From: Enterococcus hirae ATCC 9790
GTDB taxonomy: Bacteria > Bacillota > Bacilli > Lactobacillales > Enterococcaceae
Length of the DNA: 64,000 bases
Direction of reading: 5' to 3'
Assembly (NCBI RefSeq): GCF_000271405.2
Contig: NC_018081.1
Coordinates: 2,462,912 to 2,526,911, forward strand
Below are positions 8,554 through 15,640 of this stretch, piece after piece. The stretch's first letter is position 1. Every line of letters begins with the position of its first letter. The position numbers and the translations under genes are program-made. The notes beneath the pieces are model-generated. The model was not told where the DNA came from. It ran no database searches and saw nothing but the letters and a program-made list of their open reading frames with translations.

Positions 8554-9258
8554 ATGACTAAAACCACTCTTTACATCGTCAGACACGGAAAAACGATGTT
8601 CAATACGATTGAACGTGTCCAAGGTTGGTGTGACACACCACTTACCAAACAAGGCCAAGAAGGAATCCACTATCTTGGAAAAGGATTGAAAGACGTTGAT
8701 TTTTCTTTTGCTTATTCTAGCGATAGTGGTCGTGCTATTGAAACGGCACGTATCATCCTCAGTGAACATGCCAAAGGAAAAGATATCACTTACTTTATCG
8801 ATCAAAGGATTCGTGAATGGTGTTTTGGCTCCTTAGAAGGTGGCTATGACATGGAAATGTGGGGAGTTATCCCCCGAGTATTAAACTTCAAAACTTATGA
8901 TGAGATGTTCACGACGGACGTAACTTTTGAACAAATTGCTAATGCTATTTATAACTTGGATACTGCTGGCTGGGCTGAGACCTACGATACTTTAAAAAAT
9001 CGTGTATGGTCAGGATTTGAAGACATTGCGCATCATTGCGAAAAAAATGGTGGTGGCAACGTCCTAGTCGTTTCTCATGGATTGACGATTGGCTTTTTAC
9101 TCAGCCTAATTGACGTACATCAACCTGTTCGAGCAGGCTTATTAAATGGCAGCGTGACAAAAGTGACGTATGAAAAAGGCAATTTTTCAATTGAAGGAAT
9201 CAACGATATTAGTTATATAGAGCAGGGAAAAAAACACTCGCGGGATTCTTTCTTATAA
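8554..9258 (+). CDS. Histidine phosphatase family protein (phosphoglycerate mutase-like)
   Basis: 234 residues from ATG 8554, with GGAGG nine bases upstream; the upstream TTG would overlap that site. The catalytic motif IVRHGKT is at residues 8-14, REWCFGSLEGG carries the acidic catalytic region, and VVSHGLTIG supplies the second histidine. The branch is the broad-specificity phosphatase type rather than glycolytic GpmA, which has a longer, distinct core. Probably co-transcribed with the metallo-hydrolase and ended by the hairpin at 9284-9312. Confidence 0.9.
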   Translation: MTKTTLYIVRHGKTMFNTIERVQGWCDTPLTKQGQEGIHYLGKGLKDVDFSFAYSSDSGRAIETARIILSEHAKGKDITYFIDQRIREWCFGSLEGGYDMEMWGVIPRVLNFKTYDEMFTTDVTFEQIANAIYNLDTAGWAETYDTLKNRVWSGFEDIAHHCEKNGGGNVLVVSHGLTIGFLLSLIDVHQPVRAGLLNGSVTKVTYEKGNFSIEGINDISYIEQGKKHSRDSFL

Positions 9259-9283
9259 TCGTTCTGTTATCAAACACTGGTTT

Positions 9284-9312
9284 GCGAGTACTCACTTGAG
9301 TACTCGCTTTCT
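9284..9312 (+). terminator. Intrinsic terminator after the histidine phosphatase gene
   Basis: Perfect 10-bp arms GCGAGTACTC and GAGTACTCGC with a four-base loop, then TTTCTT. Confidence 0.85.
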
Positions 9313-9360
9313 TATGCCCTCTTGCTATTTCTCAAGTTTTTCTTAACATCAAGAAAGCAT

Positions 9361-9389
9361 TTGGTTTTCATTAGAAAGAACGGTATACT
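9361..9389 (+). promoter_or_regulatory. Sigma-A promoter for uppP
   Basis: TTGGTT, 17-base spacer, TATACT, 34 bases before the uppP start. Confidence 0.6.
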
Positions 9390-9423
9390 TAATACTGTAT
9401 TTTATTTGGGAAGGAAGGTCCGT

Positions 9424-10257
9424 ATGTTTTTTGCAAATATCATCAAAGCAGCTATCTTAGGAATTATCGAAGGGATTACCGAGTGGTTGCCGATCAGTAG
9501 CACTGGTCACTTGATCCTAGCAGATCAGTTCATCAAGCTAGACGCTAGCACACAGTTTATGTCGATGTTCAACGTCGTTATTCAATTAGGTGCTATTTTA
9601 GCAGTCGTCGTTTTATATTTTCATAAATTAAATCCCTTTTCTCCAAGCAAAACCACTATTGAGAAAAAAGATACTTGGACATTATGGTTCAAAGTCGTAG
9701 TCGCTTGTATTCCAGCAATTATTATTGGATTACCTTTAGATGATTGGTTAGAAGAACATTTTCATAAATTTCTACCAGTTGCGATCGTCTTAATCGTTTA
9801 TGGGATTGCATTCATTGTTGTGGAAAAAAGAAACAAGACAAAAACACCACGTTGGACAACCTTAAACGATTTTACTTATCAAGCGGCGTTACTGGTTGGA
9901 TTATTCCAAGTATTAGCGTTAGTTCCTGGAACTTCTCGTTCAGGAGCTACGATCCTCGGAGCCATTTTGATTGGTGCTTCTCGATTTGTAGCAACAGAAT
10001 TTTCATTTTTCCTTGGTATCCCAGTGATGTTTGGTGCCAGTGGTTTAAAAATCGTGAAGTATCTAGCTGAAGGAAACTCCTTTAAAATGGAAGAAACAAT
10101 TATTTTACTCGTTGGAACCCTCGTATCATTTATTGTCTCCGTTTTAGCCATCAAATTCTTGTTAAGTTATTTGAAGAAAAACGACTTTACAATTTTTGGT
10201 TGGTATCGGATTATTTTAGGAATCATTTTGATTGGTTACTGGTTTATCGCAATGTAA
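9424..10257 (+). CDS. uppP: Undecaprenyl-diphosphatase UppP (BacA)
   Basis: 277 residues from ATG 9424, preceded by GGAAGGAAGG. It removes a phosphate from undecaprenyl diphosphate at the membrane, recycling the carrier lipid for peptidoglycan synthesis and giving intrinsic bacitracin tolerance. The signature [14 protein letters not shown] is at residues 16-29, and [10 protein letters not shown], the phosphate-binding loop, lies mid-protein. About eight hydrophobic segments are visible. An upstream extension of the frame to 9322 has no ribosome binding site and overlaps the promoter, so it was left out. Confidence 0.96.
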   Translation: MFFANIIKAAILGIIEGITEWLPISSTGHLILADQFIKLDASTQFMSMFNVVIQLGAILAVVVLYFHKLNPFSPSKTTIEKKDTWTLWFKVVVACIPAIIIGLPLDDWLEEHFHKFLPVAIVLIVYGIAFIVVEKRNKTKTPRWTTLNDFTYQAALLVGLFQVLALVPGTSRSGATILGAILIGASRFVATEFSFFLGIPVMFGASGLKIVKYLAEGNSFKMEETIILLVGTLVSFIVSVLAIKFLLSYLKKNDFTIFGWYRIILGIILIGYWFIAM

Positions 10258-10278
10258 CTGAATAAAACGAAGTCAAAG

Positions 10279-10303
10279 CACCGTATGATTACGGTGTTTT
10301 TTT
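10279..10303 (+). terminator. Intrinsic terminator of uppP
   Basis: Arms CACCGTA and TACGGTG with a four-base loop followed by seven T. Confidence 0.85.
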
Positions 10304-10348
10304 ATATTTATTCTAATTATCCCCTTTCCAAAAACGCGTTATTCTAAA

Positions 10349-10363
10349 TGATAACTATTATCG
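10349..10363. promoter_or_regulatory. Fur/PerR-type operator upstream of the metal ATPase gene
   Basis: TGATAACTATTATCG matches the 7-1-7 Fur-family consensus TGATAAT-N-ATTATCA at 12 of 14 positions. It lies about 75 bases before the ATPase start, in the expected promoter zone. In Bacillus and Listeria the orthologous Fe(II) exporters (PfeT, FrvA) are controlled by PerR and/or Fur, which fits. Confidence 0.6.
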
Positions 10364-10437
10364 TTCTCATTTAGCGATTTTTATTATCAATTAGAATTTT
10401 GGTGTGGTATATTAATTTTGTAAAGGAGGAAACAAAT

Positions 10438-12357
10438 ATGACTCGTTTAATACAGACATTTATCCCGACAATCGGTTGTTTATTACTTATAATCTTAGGT
10501 TTGGCTACTCAATCTTTTGTGCCTTTTCTAAGTATCATCTTTTATTTAGGAGCCATCTCATTCGGTGGTTTCAAGCAGACTCGTGAAGGGTTGACCGAAC
10601 TCTGGCAGGAAAACACATTGAATGTTGACTTATTGATGGCCTTGGCAGCAATTGGCGCTTGTTTGATCGGTGATTTTTTAGAAGGTGCGATGCTTACGTT
10701 TATTTTCTGTTTAAGTGGCGCTCTCGAAGAATATACGACCAGTAAAAGTCAGCAAGAAATTACCGCTTTAATGAATCTACAGCCACGAAAAGCACAACGT
10801 TTAACTGCAAACGAAGAATTAGAAGAAATAGCTGTAACTGATCTTAAGATCAATGATCGGGTATTTGTCCCAAAAGGTGGAACGATCCCAATTGACGGCT
10901 ATTTAGAAAGTCAACAAGCAACGGTTGATGAAGCAACATTGAGTGGTGAATCTGTACCAGTTGAAAAAGTCCCTCATGATGAGTTATTTGCAGGAACGAT
11001 CAATCGAGGGAATCCTTTGATCCTACAGGTGACTAAAAAAAGTGATGAGACCGTTTTTGCTAAAATCATCCAGCTGGTTGAAAAAGCACAAAGCACCCCT
11101 ACAAAGACCGCTTCTTTTATCTCTCGTATTGAAAATACCTACGTTAAAGGTGTGTTAGTCGTTGTTCCATTAATGATTCTTGTTTCATATTTCATTTTTG
11201 GCTGGAGTTTTCAAGAAAGTTTTTATCGGGGAATGGTTTTACTGGTTGTCGCCTCTCCTTGTGCGTTGGTTGCCTCTGCGACACCTGCAACACTAGCAGC
11301 CCTTTCTAACGCTGCCCGCAACGGTGTGCTGATCAAAGGTGGACTCCATTTAGAACAATTAGCTGATTTAAAAGCAATTGCCTTTGATAAAACCGGAACT
11401 TTAACGAAAGGTAAACCGATAGTAACTGATAGCTATTTTGTAAAAGATCAGAATCTGGCGCAACAAATCTTAGTTTCAATGGAACAAAAAACAACGCACC
11501 CCTTAGCTCAAGCAATCGTAACACATTTTGACATTGCTATACCAAAAGACATCCAAAAATTACCAATCGAAGAAATCACGGGGTTTGGTTTACGAACAGT
11601 TTACCAAGAAGCTCAGTGGATTGTAGGTAAATGGGAACCAGAAAAAACGTCGATAGCTGAAAAAGAACTTCTTGATAAAATTCATTTACTCGAACAACAG
11701 GGAAAGACAGTGATTGTTTTAACCAAAGACAATCAATTGATAGCACTCATCGGCTTATTAGATGTGCCGAAAGAAAATGCCCAACAAGTCATTGACTATT
11801 TCAATAACCAGCAAATTGATACCAGCATGATCACTGGAGATAACCAAGGGACTGCTGCAGCTATTGCAGAGAAAATTGGTGTTCAACACTTACTGGCTAA
11901 CTGCACACCATCGGATAAAACACACTATGCACAACAGCAAAAAGAAAAGTATACTGTCACAGCAATGGTTGGTGATGGTGTCAATGATGCCCCAGCTCTT
12001 GCAACTGCTTCACTAGGAGTTGCCATGGGACAAGGAACGGATGTCGCTATGGAAATCGCTGATATCGTCTTGGTAAAAAATGACTTGCAAAAATTAAGTT
12101 ATGCCCACCGTCTTTCACTAAGAATGAAGAAAATCATTAAGCAAAATATTATTTTTTCTCTTACAGTGATTTGTTTACTGATCCTTTCTAACTTTCTGCA
12201 ATTTTTAAATTTACCTCTTGGCGTGATTGGTCATGAAGGAAGCACGATCTTGGTTATCTTAAATGGGTTACGTTTATTGAAACCCTTACCTGAAGATACT
12301 TCCAAAAAATCACGTTGCACTGGCTGTCCCTTACAGCCAAATCACCACTCTATCTAG
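10438..12357 (+). CDS. P1B-4-type metal-transporting ATPase (PfeT/FrvA/PmtA-like, probable Fe(II) exporter)
   Basis: 639 residues from ATG 10438 after AAAGGAGG. It has no N-terminal heavy-metal-associated domain. The actuator motif LSGES is at about 181-185. The membrane metal motif is SPC (about 273-275) instead of CPC, the phosphorylation site is DKTGTLT (D at about 317), then MVGDGVNDAPAL, and helix 8 carries HEGST. SPC plus HEGST defines the P1B-4 group, whose characterised Firmicute members export Fe(II), sometimes Zn or Co. The C-terminus ends in a cysteine/histidine-rich tail (CTGCPLQPNHH) that may bind metal. Fe(II) as substrate is inference. Confidence 0.9.
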   Translation: MTRLIQTFIPTIGCLLLIILGLATQSFVPFLSIIFYLGAISFGGFKQTREGLTELWQENTLNVDLLMALAAIGACLIGDFLEGAMLTFIFCLSGALEEYTTSKSQQEITALMNLQPRKAQRLTANEELEEIAVTDLKINDRVFVPKGGTIPIDGYLESQQATVDEATLSGESVPVEKVPHDELFAGTINRGNPLILQVTKKSDETVFAKIIQLVEKAQSTPTKTASFISRIENTYVKGVLVVVPLMILVSYFIFGWSFQESFYRGMVLLVVASPCALVASATPATLAALSNAARNGVLIKGGLHLEQLADLKAIAFDKTGTLTKGKPIVTDSYFVKDQNLAQQILVSMEQKTTHPLAQAIVTHFDIAIPKDIQKLPIEEITGFGLRTVYQEAQWIVGKWEPEKTSIAEKELLDKIHLLEQQGKTVIVLTKDNQLIALIGLLDVPKENAQQVIDYFNNQQIDTSMITGDNQGTAAAIAEKIGVQHLLANCTPSDKTHYAQQQKEKYTVTAMVGDGVNDAPALATASLGVAMGQGTDVAMEIADIVLVKNDLQKLSYAHRLSLRMKKIIKQNIIFSLTVICLLILSNFLQFLNLPLGVIGHEGSTILVILNGLRLLKPLPEDTSKKSRCTGCPLQPNHHSI

Positions 12358-12372
12358 TTTTTCCACTCTGAT

Positions 12373-12439
12373 GAACCTCACTTTTGTAACCGTTGAAAAA
12401 ATGATATGATTGATGGCAGGAAAGTGAGGTTCTTTTTTT
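12373..12439 (+). terminator. Terminator of the ATPase gene overlapping the next gene's RBS
   Basis: Perfect 12-bp arms GAACCTCACTTT and AAAGTGAGGTTC are separated by 36 bases and followed by seven T that run straight into ATG 12440. The 3' arm contains the only ribosome binding site of the next gene (GTGAGG). The loop holds a possible -10 (TATGAT), so the downstream gene may start its own transcript inside the loop. Confidence 0.65.
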
Positions 12440-12895
12440 ATGGAAAGTTGGATTTTTCTTGGATTGATCATGCTTGTTGCCCTGCTTGCTAAAAATCAAA
12501 GCTTGATCATCGCTACAGGTTTTATATTACTAGTCAAATTGATACCGACATCGAAAGTGTTTCTTACTTGGCTTCAAGGCAAAGGAATTAATCTAGGAGT
12601 CACCATCATCACAGCTGCTATTTTAGTTCCAATCGCTACTGGCGAGATTGGTTTAAAAGATTTACTGGATGCCTTTAAATCACCCATCGGTTGGATTGCT
12701 GTGTTTTGTGGTGGTCTAGTAGCCGTACTTTCTTCCAAAGGAGTCGGTTTGATTGCTTCAGACCCGCAGATTACTGTTGCATTGGTTTTTGGAACAATTC
12801 TCGGAGTCGTTTTCTTAAAAGGGATCGCGGCTGGTCCAGTCATTGCTTCTGGTATTACCTATTGTCTCTTGCAATTATTTTCTTTAAGTAAATGA
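12440..12895 (+). CDS. UPF0756 (DUF441) family membrane protein
   Basis: 151 residues, typical family length, with four hydrophobic segments beginning at residue 3 (WIFLGLIMLVALLAKNQSLI). The glycine-rich FGTILGVVFLKGIAAGPVIASG near the C-terminus is characteristic. Function is unknown throughout the family. The start ATG 12440 is immediately after a T-run, with GTGAGG ten bases upstream inside the terminator stem. Confidence 0.9.
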   Translation: MESWIFLGLIMLVALLAKNQSLIIATGFILLVKLIPTSKVFLTWLQGKGINLGVTIITAAILVPIATGEIGLKDLLDAFKSPIGWIAVFCGGLVAVLSSKGVGLIASDPQITVALVFGTILGVVFLKGIAAGPVIASGITYCLLQLFSLSK

Positions 12896-12972
12896 AAAAA
12901 TCGATCACAGATAAAGTGTTTTGAGTCCTCTGAATCGAATCGTTCGTGATATACTTATTCCGAGGTGATCAC

Positions 12973-13104
12973 ATGTTAGAAAAATTAAAATACTTTATCG
13001 GCACGGTTGGTTGGTTTTTATTAGCGATCGTATTGATTTTAGGACTAGCTTATCTTTTATTTCCAGATCTGATCCAAAATGTGTTCAATACCTACTTTAA
13101 TTGA
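12973..13104 (+). CDS. 43-residue single-span membrane protein
   Basis: MLEKLKYFIG, then a hydrophobic segment at about residues 11-31 (VGWFLLAIVLILGLAYLLF), and a short polar C-terminus ending NVFNTYFN. The start ATG 12973 follows GAGGTGATC at good distance, and a terminator lies directly downstream. No family is recognised with certainty. The clear start signal, the positive-inside N-terminus and the isolated transcription unit support it as a real gene. Confidence 0.65.
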   Translation: MLEKLKYFIGTVGWFLLAIVLILGLAYLLFPDLIQNVFNTYFN

Positions 13105-13117
13105 TCGTGAAAAAAGT

Positions 13118-13163
13118 AAACCCGATAGATGGAGTAAACAAACTTTATCTATCGGGTTTATTG
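13118..13163. terminator. Intrinsic terminator of the 43-residue membrane protein gene
   Basis: Perfect 13-bp arms AAACCCGATAGAT and ATCTATCGGGTTT with a 16-base loop. T-rich sequence follows on the plus strand. Confidence 0.8.
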
Positions 13164-13422
13164 TTTTTTCATTTATCTTTACTTATGGAATCTACTTGAT
13201 AAAAGTTGCGTGAGTTTCATCAAGTATGTTTTTAATGTTCCTACCTCTTCCTCTTACCCCTACACCACTTACCCCCTTTTATGTTTCCTAAAATATTATT
13301 AAATAATCCTCATTTCTTTTTGGCTCCTCCTTTCATTTTTTGTTATACTAGAACACAAGATAGCATCATTTATATTTTTAATCATTCGCTATTATGCTTT
13401 ATATATAGAAAGGAAAACGCTC

Positions 13423-13692
13423 ATGGAAACCTTTGAAGGTCTTTTAATTGATACGTATGTCTTACAAGAACAACCTATGATGTTGACTGGCTTAAATCTT
13501 CAACTGGAAGATCGTGTCATTAACGGTCTGTTGAAAGATCGTTACTTGGCAAAATATATTCTTCGGCTCCCTTTAAATAAATATGTATTAGAAGTCAGTG
13601 GAAAATGGAACCGCCGCAATCAATTAGTCATCAAAAAAATGATGATCAAAAATATTGATGAATACATTAAAATTATTGGGACTCCGGAATAA
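13423..13692 (+). CDS. Small hypothetical protein (89 aa)
   Basis: 89 residues without signal or membrane segment. The composition is mixed alpha/beta (GLLIDTYVLQ, LEDRVINGLLKDRYLAKYILRLPLNKYVLEVSGKW), suggesting a small beta-rich fold. No family is recognised. ATG 13423 follows AAAGGAAAA, and a possible -10 (TATACT) occurs near 13344. It is alone between two terminated units. Function unknown. Confidence 0.65.
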   Translation: METFEGLLIDTYVLQEQPMMLTGLNLQLEDRVINGLLKDRYLAKYILRLPLNKYVLEVSGKWNRRNQLVIKKMMIKNIDEYIKIIGTPE

Positions 13693-13792
13693 ATTTAGAC
13701 ACACCAACGGTTAACGGTTATAAAATAACTAAAGAATGGTATCGTTATGATTGCTTAGTCTACAAGGAACGTATCCCTTTTCAAAAAAAGCT

Positions 13793-13820
13793 TTGCAAAC
13801 GGTTCGCTTTGTTATATAAT
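13793..13820 (+). promoter_or_regulatory. Strong sigma-A promoter of a short transcript
   Basis: TTGCAA, 16-base spacer, consensus TATAAT. The nearest downstream signal is a terminator about 65 bases past the predicted start site, not a gene. Confidence 0.6.
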
Positions 13821-13826
13821 GTTCGA

Positions 13827-13915
13827 GTACCAAACAGTCCCATTCAAATTTTGTTTAAAAAGATAAATTTATCTGCTTTGGTTGAACGCTATTGTCTCCC
13901 ACAATAGCGTTTTTT
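13827..13915 (+). ncRNA. Candidate small RNA of about 90 nt
   Basis: The stretch between a consensus promoter (13793-13820) and a strong terminator (AACGCTATTGT/ACAATAGCGTT plus T-run, 13885-13915) contains no frame with a ribosome binding site. An internal palindrome AGATAAATTTATCT (13861-13874) would form a second stem. It does not look like a tRNA, 6S RNA or a known riboswitch. Alternatively it is a prematurely terminated leader of rpsT, although rpsT has its own promoter. Confidence 0.45.
13885..13915 (+). terminator. Intrinsic terminator of the candidate small RNA
   Basis: Perfect 11-bp arms AACGCTATTGT and ACAATAGCGTT, five-base loop, then TTTTTTA. Confidence 0.85.
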
Positions 13916-14004
13916 ATTTGCCCATTTTCCTTCTCTTTCAATGCTAGTAGAGCCTAGAATTAAGTTTCTTTTAGTGTTAAGGAAAAAAACTTGTCATGTT
14001 CATA

Positions 14005-14033
14005 TTGCAAAGATTACTTCATTTAGGTATAAT
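14005..14033 (+). promoter_or_regulatory. rpsT promoter
   Basis: TTGCAA, 17-base spacer, TATAAT. The leader to the start codon is about 55 bases. Confidence 0.75.
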
Positions 14034-14093
14034 AATGAATGTTGAATTATGCGGTAACACGCGTAAGAACTTAATTTATCGGAGGTGAAACTA

Positions 14094-14348
14094 ATGCCAA
14101 ACATTGAATCTGCAATCAAACGTGTTCGTACAAGCGAAAATGCGAACGTTAAAAATTCATCTCAAACAAGCGCTATGCGTACTGCAATCAAAAAATTTGA
14201 AGATGCTGTAGCTTCAGGTGCTGAAAACGTAGATGCGTTATATAAAGAAGCTGTTAAAGCTATTGATATGGCTGAAACAAAAGGTCTAATTCATAAAAAC
14301 AAAGCTAACCGCGACAAATCTCGTTTAAGCAAAAAAATCGCTAAATAA
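14094..14348 (+). CDS. rpsT: 30S ribosomal protein S20
   Basis: 84 residues, [21 protein letters not shown] to [12 protein letters not shown], the full length and typical lysine-rich helical sequence of bS20, which binds 16S rRNA in the body of the small subunit. ATG 14094 follows CGGAGGTG; the in-frame GTG nine bases upstream lies within that site and was rejected. It is divergent in context from holA (convergent ends), the usual pairing in Firmicutes. Confidence 0.98.
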   Translation: MPNIESAIKRVRTSENANVKNSSQTSAMRTAIKKFEDAVASGAENVDALYKEAVKAIDMAETKGLIHKNKANRDKSRLSKKIAK

Positions 14349-14351
14349 GGA

Positions 14352-14376
14352 AATCGGCTACGGCCGGTTTTTTTAT
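14352..14376 (+). terminator. Intrinsic terminator of rpsT
   Basis: Short GC-rich stem CGGC-TACG-GCCG with seven T after it, directly behind the stop. Confidence 0.75.
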
Positions 14377-14490
14377 TTTGTCTCAAACAGTCTATTCGAT
14401 CACCCTTCTGTTGGGTTTCTTTCCATTCTTTTTATTAGTAAACCAGCTGCGGCTGACTCAGCACTTCCTACTCTAAAACAATTGATGTCT

Positions 14491-14530
14491 AAAAAACGCT
14501 CAAAACATCATCGTTTCAAGCGTTCTTTTT
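14491..14530. terminator. Terminator between rpsT and holA
   Basis: Arms AACGCT/AGCGTT with inner AAAC/GTTT pairing, A-run before and T-run after. It can serve the minus-strand holA (stop at 14561). Confidence 0.65.
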
Positions 14531-14560
14531 GGATTTATTTCGATTGTTTTTCTCTTCTTT

Positions 14561-15592
14561 TTAACTCTTCAAAAGCTGACCTGTTCGTAAGACAAATAAT
14601 TGAAAGCTTAATTCTTTTTCGATTTTACCACTTTTGATTTGGTAATCCATTTCAACCAGATCGTCAAATAAACGCCTTAGGATCTTTTCATCAAATTTAC
14701 GTACCTCTTGCATCGCCAATTTTACACGGTAAGGATGTATCTTTAAAGTCTCAGCAATATTAGCCTGCTGATAACCGATTTTCATCAAAAACTTGGTCTG
14801 TAAAAACAAACGTATTTGTGAAAGCAAGATGGCATTGATCTTAATGGTTTCTTCTCCTTGGGTAATTAAGTCTTCAAACAACCGCAGCGCTTGTTCTGTT
14901 TTCCCGGAAAGAATATATTGTGTCATATCAAAAAGATTATGTTCCAAGGTTTTAGGGACTAACTGTTCCACTTCTTTAACAGTGATCAGTTCTTGTTGTT
15001 GCCCATACAACAGTAATTTATTCAATTCCCTCATCATTTTTGATAGATCGAGATCCGTTAACCTTAAAAACAGATCAATCGCTTTACGGTCCATTTGAAT
15101 CGGTGCATTTTCCAGTGTATTCAATAAATACTGACGTACTTCTTTTTCATTCAATTGCTGAACATTGATGGTCACAGCAGTTTTTTTTAATTGTTTCGTT
15201 ATTTTTTTCCGCTCATCTAATTTCTCATAGGGAGCAAAAAACACTAAAACTGTTGATTCTAAAGGTTCTTTTAAATAATCAATCAGTAGATCCGTATTTT
15301 GTTCAATTCCATTATTCACTTTTTCAGCTGTTAAAAAGTAGGGATTTTCTACAAATACTAGGCGTTGATCACCAAAAAATGGCAAAGTCTCTGCCTCAGC
15401 AACCACCTCATCAATACTAGCATTCCCCATATCAAAACTTAAGAAATTCAAGTCATCTTGACTATCGATTTGAATTTTTTTCTGGATTTCTGCTCTTACC
15501 TGATCCTGTAAATATTTTTCAGTACCTAGAATCAAATAACAAGGCGCAAGCTTTTCTTTACGGATTTTTTGTAAATCTGTTTGAATACTCAT
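14561..15592 (-). CDS. holA: DNA polymerase III subunit delta
   Basis: 343 residues from ATG 15592 (MSIQTDLQKIRKEKLAPCYLILGTEKYLQDQ), a normal HolA length. The delta subunit opens the beta sliding clamp within the clamp loader. Domain 1 shows the degenerate AAA+ fold (LILGTEKYL in place of a Walker A, then VFVENPYFL), and the C-terminal collar is rich in helices (LAMQEVRKFDEKILRRLFDDL). It lies downstream of comEC with a 48-base gap, a conserved arrangement in Firmicutes. Confidence 0.95.
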   Translation of the reverse strand: MSIQTDLQKIRKEKLAPCYLILGTEKYLQDQVRAEIQKKIQIDSQDDLNFLSFDMGNASIDEVVAEAETLPFFGDQRLVFVENPYFLTAEKVNNGIEQNTDLLIDYLKEPLESTVLVFFAPYEKLDERKKITKQLKKTAVTINVQQLNEKEVRQYLLNTLENAPIQMDRKAIDLFLRLTDLDLSKMMRELNKLLLYGQQQELITVKEVEQLVPKTLEHNLFDMTQYILSGKTEQALRLFEDLITQGEETIKINAILLSQIRLFLQTKFLMKIGYQQANIAETLKIHPYRVKLAMQEVRKFDEKILRRLFDDLVEMDYQIKSGKIEKELSFQLFVLRTGQLLKS

Positions 15593-15640
15593 TTCGTTCA
15601 CCACTTTCAAATTTATCCTACCATGAGTAGCTGGGAATTG

